A DNA stretch of 38,828 nt from Chitinophagaceae bacterium (lineage in GTDB: Bacteria; Bacteroidota; Bacteroidia; Chitinophagales; Chitinophagaceae): the NCBI GenBank assembly GCA_020848815.1, contig JADLHL010000207.1, forward strand, positions 1 through 38,828, read 5' to 3'. Positions 8,182-15,248 of this stretch are shown here, one piece after another. Positions within the stretch are counted from its first letter, which is position 1; the number at the start of each line of letters is the position of its first letter. Below the pieces are notes generated by a model. That model worked only from the letters and a program-made list of their open reading frames with translations, made no database searches and was not told the origin of the DNA. The translations under genes and the position numbers were made by a program.

Positions 8182-9336
8182 ATGAATTTTCAATTAACCG
8201 AAGAGCAACTGGCCGTTCGCCAGGCAGCCCGTGATTTTGCGCAGCAGGAATGCTTGCCGGGTGTAATAGAACGAGACGACAAGATGATTTTTCCAAAAGA
8301 GCAGGTGAGCCAGCTGGCCGACCTGGGCTTTATGGGCATGATGGTGAAACCGGAGTATGGCGGCAGCGGCATGGATACGGTAAGCTATGTACTGGCCATG
8401 GAAGAAATCAGCAAGATTGATGCGAGTGTGAGTGTGTGCATGAGTGTAAACAATAGCCTGGTGTGCTATGGTTTGCAAGAGTATTGTACCGAAGAGCAAA
8501 AGCAGCAATACCTGGTGCCGCTGGCGCAAGGCAAAAAAGATGGCGAACTCTACATTGGGGCGTTTTTGCTGAGCGAACCCGAAGCCGGTAGCGATGCTAC
8601 CAGTCAGCGAACTACTGCCATCGACATGGGGGATCACTACATTTTGAATGGCATAAAAAACTGGATTACCAACGGCAGTAGTGCCAGTGTGTATCTGGTG
8701 ATGGCGCAAACCGATGCCAGCAAAGGCAGTAAGGGTATCAATGCTTTTATTGTAGAAAAAAACTGGCCCGGCGTATCAGTAGGTGCCAAAGAAAATAAGA
8801 TGGGCATTCGTGGTAGCGATACGCACAGCATCAGCTTTACGGATGTGAAAGTGCCCAAGGCCAACCGCATTGGCGAAGATGGTTTCGGTTTCACATTTGC
8901 CATGAAAACATTGGCTGGCGGCCGCATTGGTATTGCCGCACAAGCGTTGGGCATTGCCGCTGGCAGCTATGAGCTGGCGTTGAAATATTCAAAAGAACGC
9001 AAGGCATTTGGTAAAGAAATTATGCATCACCAGGCCATACAGTTTAAGCTGGCGGATATGGCAACGAAAGTGGAAGCTGCCCGTTTGCTGTGCCTGAAAG
9101 CTGCATGGGAAAAAGACAATGGTATTGATTACACCCTTAGCTCAAGCATGGCCAAAGTATTTGCCAGCGAAGCGGCTATGTGGTGCAGTACCGAGGCCGT
9201 ACAAGTACACGGTGGTTACGGTTATGTAAAAGAATTTCATGTAGAACGCCTGATGCGGGATGCCAAGATTACGCAGATATACGAAGGTACCAGCGAGGTA
9301 CAACGCATTGTGATCAGCCGCAGCATTTTGAAATAA
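8182..9336 (+). CDS. acyl-CoA dehydrogenase (short-chain / butyryl-CoA type)
   Basis: The 384-residue flavoprotein catalyses alpha,beta-dehydrogenation of acyl-CoA in fatty-acid or branched-chain amino-acid breakdown. The start 'MNFQLTEEQLAVRQAARDFA' is the normal family N-terminus. The listed ORF start at 7993 would add 63 unrelated residues across a promoter. Family motifs include 'LLSEPEAGSDATSQRTTA' (FAD/substrate binding), 'NGIKNWITNG', 'GRIGIAAQALGIA', 'VQVHGGYGYVKEFHVERLMRD' and the C-terminal 'IYEGTSEVQRIVISR', with the predicted catalytic base at Glu368. The position of that Glu fits short-chain/isovaleryl-type enzymes. It is flanked by its own promoter and terminator and is apparently monocistronic. 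Confidence 0.95.
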   Translation: MNFQLTEEQLAVRQAARDFAQQECLPGVIERDDKMIFPKEQVSQLADLGFMGMMVKPEYGGSGMDTVSYVLAMEEISKIDASVSVCMSVNNSLVCYGLQEYCTEEQKQQYLVPLAQGKKDGELYIGAFLLSEPEAGSDATSQRTTAIDMGDHYILNGIKNWITNGSSASVYLVMAQTDASKGSKGINAFIVEKNWPGVSVGAKENKMGIRGSDTHSISFTDVKVPKANRIGEDGFGFTFAMKTLAGGRIGIAAQALGIAAGSYELALKYSKERKAFGKEIMHHQAIQFKLADMATKVEAARLLCLKAAWEKDNGIDYTLSSSMAKVFASEAAMWCSTEAVQVHGGYGYVKEFHVERLMRDAKITQIYEGTSEVQRIVISRSILK

Positions 9337-9356
9337 TAAACCTGTTTGTATTGATG

Positions 9357-9389
9357 AAAGCCACTTGCCGAAAGGTGAGTGGCTTTTTT
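9357..9389 (+). terminator. rho-independent terminator after the acyl-CoA dehydrogenase gene
   Basis: A perfect 9-bp stem, AAAGCCACT (9357-9365) with AGTGGCTTT (9378-9386), closes a 12-base loop and runs into a T tract. It also reaches the stop codon of the convergent gene at 9388, so it may serve both directions. Confidence 0.8.
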
Positions 9390-10032
9390 ATTGCAGACAT
9401 TCGGCCGACTCCTGAATTAATTGGCGAAAAGTGGCTAATCTTTCAGCTGTACTCATTTCATTCGTAATGAATCCATTCTTTGTTGATCTTAATCTTTCTT
9501 TTATTTCAGGACATTTTGCAAACAAGGCATACATACTAATCTTATTGCCTGCGAGAGTAGGACTGCTCAGCATGGTAAAGCTGGAAAGATTGGTATAATG
9601 TACTACCCACTTTTCCGGATCATTTTGTGTGCCCCATTGGTACAGCCCCAATTTTTGGCCACCTTCTTTCAACTGCAGGCAGCAGTAGGCATACCGTTTG
9701 TCTGCGGCGTATTCTATGCTGGCAATTTTGTAGCTAATGCTGTCAATAGTGATCAACCGTACTGTGGCCATATTGAGCTTAATAGATTGCTTCGTTTTTT
9801 GCCAGCCGCCTTTATCCTTCACCTTTTCTTCAAATAGTGTAATACTCAGCATATCATCGTTGGGGCCATCCAAGTCAATGGCAATTTCACCTGTGTATGA
9901 ACCCAAAAAAGATTGTACCGTACCAAAATGGGTAGGTGTTTTCTTAGCGTTTGCTTGTAATGAGCTTGCTATGATGAGCAGCAGCATACAACACCTGATG
10001 CAAGAGCGGAGTAGCGGAAGTTGATTTTTCAT
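9388..10032 (-). CDS. secreted protein of unknown function
   Basis: I do not recognise the family of this 214-residue protein. A signal peptide is clear (about residues 1-29, 'CCMLLLIIASSLQANA'), so it is exported. The mature part has alternating hydrophobic strands ('IKLNMATVRLITIDSISYKI', 'KWVVHYTNLSSFTMLSS') and a helical C-terminus rich in charged residues. Mature cysteines occur in 'YAYCCLQ', 'KCPEIK' and near the end ('AECLQ'). It diverges from susC across a 257-base region with palindromic and direct-repeat elements, so it may be co-regulated with that locus. Confidence 0.75.
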   Translation of the reverse strand: MKNQLPLLRSCIRCCMLLLIIASSLQANAKKTPTHFGTVQSFLGSYTGEIAIDLDGPNDDMLSITLFEEKVKDKGGWQKTKQSIKLNMATVRLITIDSISYKIASIEYAADKRYAYCCLQLKEGGQKLGLYQWGTQNDPEKWVVHYTNLSSFTMLSSPTLAGNKISMYALFAKCPEIKERLRSTKNGFITNEMSTAERLATFRQLIQESAECLQ

Positions 10033-10121
10033 ATTTACTAAAGTGCTTCATTAAAACTACACCCCAATACCCACTCAACGGTATATGGAAAGAAAATAAG
10101 CCCAATCTTTTTGCTACAGGC

Positions 10122-10146
10122 GTACAACTTAATTCAATAGTTGTAC
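10122..10146. promoter_or_regulatory. palindromic candidate operator between the unknown gene and susC
   Basis: GTACAACT (10122-10129) and AGTTGTAC (10139-10146) form a perfect 8-bp inverted repeat with a 9-base AT-rich centre. The size and shape fit a dimeric helix-turn-helix regulator site. It lies 90 bases upstream of the divergent start at 10032 and 144 bases upstream of susC. Confidence 0.5.
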
Positions 10147-10194
10147 TGCTGTTTCATGGGGCTGTTATGGAATCATTACTGAATTGTAAACCGT

Positions 10195-10250
10195 ACGATT
10201 CGGTAACATTCCATTGATGTTTTGTTAATGCCGGCGCAACGATTCGGTAA
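10195..10250 (+). promoter_or_regulatory. 12-bp direct repeat (candidate activator sites) upstream of susC
   Basis: ACGATTCGGTAA occurs exactly twice, at 10195-10206 and 10239-10250, 44 bases apart (about four helical turns, so on the same DNA face). The second copy covers the expected -33 position of the TAGGTTTG promoter, where no TTG is present. It is itself bracketed by CCGGCG (10231-10236) and CGCCGG (10255-10260). This suits an activator-dependent promoter. Confidence 0.55.
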
Positions 10251-10261
10251 TACACGCCGGA

Positions 10262-10269
10262 TAGGTTTG
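10262..10269 (+). promoter_or_regulatory. candidate -7 box of susC
   Basis: TAGGTTTG matches TAnnTTTG and ends 20 bases before the susC ATG at 10290. There is no TTG at the normal -33 distance, and the direct-repeat copy at 10239-10250 lies there instead. Confidence 0.5.
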
Positions 10270-10289
10270 CCCGCAAATTAAAACTGTTT

Positions 10290-13200
10290 ATGAAGCAGCG
10301 ACTACTCCCTTGGCAATGGGTTTTCTCCATTGTTTTTTTAAGTGTGTTATTTACGGAAAATGCAGTGCTGGCACAGGATACCGGCATTCGTGGTAAGGTT
10401 ATTGATGCCAATGCCAATGCACCATTGGCAGGCGTAACCGTTAAGTTATTATCGAAAGGAAGTGTAGTAATCACTTCTAACGAAGGTGAGTTTATGGTGA
10501 ACGCCAAAAAAGGTGATCGGCTGGAGATTAGCTATGTTGGTTATGCTACCGAAACGGTACAAGTTGGTACCATTACCTATCTCGAAATTGACCTCAGTGC
10601 CAATGCTTCGCAATTGGGCGAAGTAGTAGTAACGGCTTTGGGCATTCGCAAAGAGAAAAAGAAACTCGGCTACGCCATACAGGATGTGAAAGGTGAAGAC
10701 CTGACTGTAGCCCGTGAAACCAACGTAGTAAACCAACTGGCGGGTAAAGTAGCCGGTGTAACGGTTGTTGGTAGTGCATCAGGTGTTGGTGGTTCTTCTC
10801 GTGTTACTATTCGTGGAGAACGCTCCGTTGACCTCAATAAAAACCAACCGCTGTATGTAATAGATGGTGTGCCCGTGAGCAACGCTATTACCGGTGCCAG
10901 CGGCCGCAATAATTTGGAAGTAGATTTTGGTAACGGTGCCGGATTTATCAACCCCGATGATATTGAAAGCATGAGTGTACTCAAAGGACCTGCTGCATCT
11001 GCTTTGTATGGTTCACGTGCTGCCAATGGTGTGATTTTGATTAAAACAAAATCAGGTAAAAAATCAAAAGGCATTGGCGTAGAAATCAATACCAACGCCA
11101 CTTTCGAAACGGCTTTGAAATTGCCGGAATATCAAAAGGTATATGGCCAGGGCAATGGCAACGGTGGCGATTTTGCTTTTGTAAACGGTGGTGGTGCAGG
11201 CCTTACCGATGGAACGGATGAAGGTTGGGGCCCCGCTTTTCGTGGTCAGTTGTATCCGCAGTTCAACTCGCCCCGCACCTTGAATGGTCAGCCCATTGAT
11301 TTTTTTGGTGGTGATTTGAATGCACCTGCAGGTAGTGTCATTACACCAACACTGTGGGAACCCGATATCGACAACCTGAAAAACTTTTTGGAAACAGGTA
11401 AAACTTTCACCAACAACGTAGCCTTGGTAGGTGGTAATAAAAACGGCGATTTCCGTTTGAGCTATACCAACCTCGATCAAAAAGGCATGGTGCCCAACAC
11501 CGATTTGAAAAGAAATACGGTGTCGTTTTCCGGAGGTTACAACTTCAACGATAAGTTGTCGGCTAAAGCGTTCATCAGTTACATCAAAAGCGAAAGCGGC
11601 AACCGTCCTTCTATCAGTTATGGTACCGAAAGTTTGATGTATCTCTTCAACTGTTGGCTACCTGCTTCGGTAAAAGTGTCTGACATGAAACGCTTATGGA
11701 TGAAGGGTGCAGACGGCCTGCGTCAGTACAGCTGGAACTACAACTACCACGACAACCCGTACCTCACCGTGTATGAAAATACCAATGGTCAATACTATGA
11801 TCGCATTATTGGTAATGCATCATTGAAATATGATTTTACGAAGTGGTTGAACCTACAGGTTCGTGCTGCAACAGATTGGAGCAACGAACGTCGGGAATAC
11901 CGCCGCGGCTTTAGCACACAGCGTTTTCCATTTGGCCAGTACCGTGAGGTAAACATCATCAACGAAGAACGCAATGCCGATTTCTTGTTGAACTTCAACA
12001 AAGAACTGGGAACTGATTTTGTAGTAACCGCCAACGCTGGTGGCAACCAAATGCGCCAGAGCAGCCGCTTCAACGAAACCGTTGCCGGCCAGCTGAACAT
12101 ACCCGGTATTTACAATCTTACCAACAGCCGTATTGCATTAGAAACTGCACAACGTAATGTAGCCAAGCGTATCAACAGTTTTTACGGTTCAGCCGGTGTG
12201 GCATATCAAAACAAAATCTTCCTCGACTTTACTGGTCGCAACGACTGGAGTAGTGCCCTCACTTTGCCCGAAGATTTGAAATCGTTTGGCAACGAAGACA
12301 ATTCTTATTTCTATTCATCTGTAGCCCTTAGTGCCATCGTTAGTGATATGGTGAAGCTGCCCAAAGTCATCAGCTTTGCAAAAGTTCGTGGCAGCTTTGC
12401 ACAAGTGGGTAACGATACAGATCCTTTCACGTTCACACAATCATTTAACCCCAGCACACCTTACGGTTCAGCACAAGTGTACGGCGAAACAGATCGCCTC
12501 ACCAACCTGAACCTGAAGCCTGAAATCAGTTCGGCCTGGGAATTGGGTGCAGATGTTCGTTTCCTCAACAACCGCATTGGTGTAGATGTAACGTACTACA
12601 CCAGTACAACTAAAAACCAGATCCTGAATATTCCTTTGTCGCTGACGAGTGGATACAATAGCCGCAGCATCAACGCTGGTAAAATCAAGAACTGGGGTTG
12701 GGAAGCCATGCTGAATTTCCAAACCATTAAGAAAAAAGATTTTACCTGGACAACGGATATCAATTTCAGCGCCAACAGAAGTGAAGTAATTGAACTGCGT
12801 GATGGCCTCACCAACTTTGTAATGGCCAGCCGCAGCGTAAGCGTAGAAGCCCGTGTAGGCGAACGCATGGGTGATTTGTACGGCATCGGTTTTGCCCGTG
12901 TACAAAACAGTGATAAGAATGCTCCTTACTACGATGCTACGGGTCAGTATGTTGGTCAAATGGTATTTGATGCCAACGGCCGTCCTGTAAGAACGACCAA
13001 CCGCATTAAGCTCGGCAACTACAATCCTGATTGGTTGATGGGCATCAGCAACAGCTTTAATTACAAAGGTGTACGCCTCAGCTTCCTCTTCGACATCCGC
13101 AGTGGTGGCGAAATCTACAGCCACACACAAACCGTAGGTCGTGAAGGCGGTATCATTATGGAAACACTCGAAGGTCGTGCCGATGGTTACGATTTGAGCA

Positions 13201-13586
13201 AGCCCGGTAACGGTGTAGTTGGTCAGGGTGTAGTGTTTGTAAATGGAGTGCCTAGTCCCAATACCAAAAAAGTAAGTGCCCGTGAATGGCATACTGCCTG
13301 GACTGGTGGTCGTGGTATTGCTGAAGGTGTGATGTACGATGCCTCTTTTGTAAAGCTCCGTGAGTTACAAATTGGCTACAACATTCCCGATAAAGTGTGG
13401 GGCAAACTGCCATTCCGTGGTGTAGCCGTTTCACTGGTAGGCCGCAACCTGTTTGTATGGGACAATGTACCTCACGTAGATCCTGAAAACATGAGCTACT
13501 CAGGCGGTACTGCATTGCCTGGTATCGAGTTCATGGCTATTCCTTCGGCCCGCAGCTATGGTTTTAACCTGAGTTTGAAACTCTAA
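10290..13586 (+). CDS. SusC/RagA-family TonB-linked outer membrane transporter
   Basis: The 1098-residue protein imports a ligand across the outer membrane together with its SusD lid. Visible parts in order are a signal peptide (about 1-29, ending 'NAVLAQ'), a carboxypeptidase-regulatory-like domain (about 33-112, 'IRGKVIDANANAPLAGVTV'), and the plug with 'GQ'-less 'YVIDGVPVSNAI' and the SusC signature 'VLKGPAASALYGSRAANGV'. A long beta-barrel ends in 'ARSYGFNLSLKL'. The length is normal for the family. The susD partner follows directly. A promoter box and direct repeats precede it. Substrate is not readable from the sequence, but the downstream enzymes are phosphoesterases rather than glycosidases, which suggests an organophosphorus or phospholipid-type ligand (inference). 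Confidence 0.95.
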   Translation: MKQRLLPWQWVFSIVFLSVLFTENAVLAQDTGIRGKVIDANANAPLAGVTVKLLSKGSVVITSNEGEFMVNAKKGDRLEISYVGYATETVQVGTITYLEIDLSANASQLGEVVVTALGIRKEKKKLGYAIQDVKGEDLTVARETNVVNQLAGKVAGVTVVGSASGVGGSSRVTIRGERSVDLNKNQPLYVIDGVPVSNAITGASGRNNLEVDFGNGAGFINPDDIESMSVLKGPAASALYGSRAANGVILIKTKSGKKSKGIGVEINTNATFETALKLPEYQKVYGQGNGNGGDFAFVNGGGAGLTDGTDEGWGPAFRGQLYPQFNSPRTLNGQPIDFFGGDLNAPAGSVITPTLWEPDIDNLKNFLETGKTFTNNVALVGGNKNGDFRLSYTNLDQKGMVPNTDLKRNTVSFSGGYNFNDKLSAKAFISYIKSESGNRPSISYGTESLMYLFNCWLPASVKVSDMKRLWMKGADGLRQYSWNYNYHDNPYLTVYENTNGQYYDRIIGNASLKYDFTKWLNLQVRAATDWSNERREYRRGFSTQRFPFGQYREVNIINEERNADFLLNFNKELGTDFVVTANAGGNQMRQSSRFNETVAGQLNIPGIYNLTNSRIALETAQRNVAKRINSFYGSAGVAYQNKIFLDFTGRNDWSSALTLPEDLKSFGNEDNSYFYSSVALSAIVSDMVKLPKVISFAKVRGSFAQVGNDTDPFTFTQSFNPSTPYGSAQVYGETDRLTNLNLKPEISSAWELGADVRFLNNRIGVDVTYYTSTTKNQILNIPLSLTSGYNSRSINAGKIKNWGWEAMLNFQTIKKKDFTWTTDINFSANRSEVIELRDGLTNFVMASRSVSVEARVGERMGDLYGIGFARVQNSDKNAPYYDATGQYVGQMVFDANGRPVRTTNRIKLGNYNPDWLMGISNSFNYKGVRLSFLFDIRSGGEIYSHTQTVGREGGIIMETLEGRADGYDLSKPGNGVVGQGVVFVNGVPSPNTKKVSAREWHTAWTGGRGIAEGVMYDASFVKLRELQIGYNIPDKVWGKLPFRGVAVSLVGRNLFVWDNVPHVDPENMSYSGGTALPGIEFMAIPSARSYGFNLSLKL

Positions 13587-13652
13587 CCGCATTACCACGC
13601 AAGCAGATTGATGAAGACATTTATTTCTAACAAGAAGATCAACCCAACGAAT

Positions 13653-15179
13653 ATGAAACTTGTACAAATGATGACTGCAGTAGCCTTGGTAGCGGCCACG
13701 CTTACCGGTTGCGATAAAGATTTCCGCAGCGTCAATACCGATACCAATGTGCCTACACAAGTAACGCCAGACTTGCTGTTGAGTGGCGTTATCCGCAACA
13801 TGATGAACCAGCAAGTGAGTGATGCATGGGGCATTGGCAACATTGTGGTGCAGTACCATGCTAAAATTCAGTTTGTAAACGAAGACCGCTATCTCTGGAA
13901 CGAACAGAACGGTGTTTGGAACAGTGTGTATGGCAACTACCGCAACCTGCAAAACATTTTGACACAGGTAAGTGGCGATAATAAAAATGCCTACCACGGT
14001 GTTGCACTGATTTTGAAATCGTGGATGTTCAGCCTGGTAGCCGATTCGTATGGTGATGCACCGTACAGTGAAGCTGGCAAAGCCAAAACGGATGGTTTGT
14101 ATCAGCCCAAATATGATAAGCAGGAAGACATTTACACCGGTATTTTGGCTGACCTGAAAAAGGCCAACGAAATACTGGCTGCCAGCACCAATACCATCTC
14201 TGGCGATTTGTTGTATGGTGGTGGTGCAGCTGCCAATTTGAAATGGCGCAAACTCGCCAACTCACTGCGATTGCGTTTGCTGATGCGGTTGTCGAAAAAG
14301 AAAAACGTGAATGCAGATATGCAGGCGATTCTCAACGACGCCAATACGTATCCTGTATTTATGAGCAATGCCGATAATGCAGAAATGAAATACCTCGCTG
14401 CAGCACCCAACCAATGGCCGCTGTATGGTACCCGTGTAGGTAGCTTCGATGAGTTCCGGGTTAGCAAAACCTTGTCCGATCGTTTGTCTTCAATGGCTGA
14501 TCCACGTTTGGCTGTCTTTGGTCGTCCTTCGCAAAAATCAGTAGCAGCAGGTACGCCGGTCATTGAAGGTATTCCCAACGGTTTGGGTGATGTACAAGCA
14601 TTGAACTACAATGGCGGGCCGCAAGGCGTATCAAGAGTAGGCTACACATTTGCTTGTCTGGTTTGCAACGATAACGGACAGGCAGTGCCCGATCCTGCAG
14701 CGGCACGTGCCGTACTCATGAGCTATGCCGAGTTGCAATTCATTTTGGCAGAAGCCAGAGAGAAAGGCATGATTACAAATGGTGATGCTGCAACTTTTTA
14801 TCGCAATGGTATCGATGCCAACATGGCTTACTGGAAGTCGTTGGTGCCTGTGCAGTACAACATCAACCTCGATGTACCTGCCAGCTACTACACACAAGCC
14901 GCGGTTGCCTACACTGGCACCAGTGCTGAAAAGTTGGATAAAATTTATTTGCAAAAATGGGTGGCCTTGTACTTCACCGGTTTGGAAGGATGGCACGATT
15001 GGAAGCGTACCGGCAAACCAGAAATTGTACCCGGCGCCAACAACCTGAACAATAACAAAGTGCCTGTGCGTTTCATTTACCCGCAAAGTGAGCAATCACT
15101 CAATGGCACTTTCCGTACCGAAGCGGTAACTCGTCAGGGTGCTGATGATATCAACACCCGCACCTGGATTGCACAATAA
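13653..15179 (+). CDS. SusD/RagB-family nutrient-binding lipoprotein
   Basis: The 508-residue surface lipoprotein is the ligand-binding partner of the SusC just upstream. I chose the Met at 13653 because it gives a normal lipoprotein signal, 'MTAVALVAATLTGC', with the lipidated Cys at residue 20. The listed start at 13608 adds 15 polar residues before it. After the Cys, 'NVPTQVTPDLLLSGVIRNMM' and the helical repeats ('NLKWRKLANSLRLRLLMRLS', 'YAELQFILAEAREKGMI', 'KIYLQKWVALYFTGLEGWHDW') match the SusD-like group that binds diverse nutrients, not only starch. It is followed by a strong terminator, separating the transporter pair from the enzymes. Confidence 0.93.
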   Translation: MKLVQMMTAVALVAATLTGCDKDFRSVNTDTNVPTQVTPDLLLSGVIRNMMNQQVSDAWGIGNIVVQYHAKIQFVNEDRYLWNEQNGVWNSVYGNYRNLQNILTQVSGDNKNAYHGVALILKSWMFSLVADSYGDAPYSEAGKAKTDGLYQPKYDKQEDIYTGILADLKKANEILAASTNTISGDLLYGGGAAANLKWRKLANSLRLRLLMRLSKKKNVNADMQAILNDANTYPVFMSNADNAEMKYLAAAPNQWPLYGTRVGSFDEFRVSKTLSDRLSSMADPRLAVFGRPSQKSVAAGTPVIEGIPNGLGDVQALNYNGGPQGVSRVGYTFACLVCNDNGQAVPDPAAARAVLMSYAELQFILAEAREKGMITNGDAATFYRNGIDANMAYWKSLVPVQYNINLDVPASYYTQAAVAYTGTSAEKLDKIYLQKWVALYFTGLEGWHDWKRTGKPEIVPGANNLNNNKVPVRFIYPQSEQSLNGTFRTEAVTRQGADDINTRTWIAQ

Positions 15180-15196
15180 TTATCACACAAGTTTTG

Positions 15197-15233
15197 CAGC
15201 CTGCGTCGCTTTTGATGCAGGCTGTTTTTTTCT
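15197..15233 (+). terminator. terminator or attenuator between susD and the phosphoesterase genes
   Basis: CAGCCTGC (15197-15204) pairs with GCAGGCTG (15217-15224), followed by a T-rich tract (TTTTTTTCTTT). It lies 17 bases after the susD stop and 15 bases before the next ATG. It would lower, but need not abolish, expression of the downstream enzyme genes. Confidence 0.8.
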
Positions 15234-15248
15234 TTCCTAAATTTCGCC

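Noticed and set aside
10033-10289. enterobacterial-type PHO box upstream of susC
   Set aside because: I looked for CTGTCAT-like half-sites because of the phosphoesterases and saw none. The direct repeat here has a different sequence, so phosphate control stays a hypothesis.
12468-13292. 274-residue minus-strand ORF
   Set aside because: It is antisense to the SusC barrel region and has no signal or motif. The opposite frame is clearly coding.
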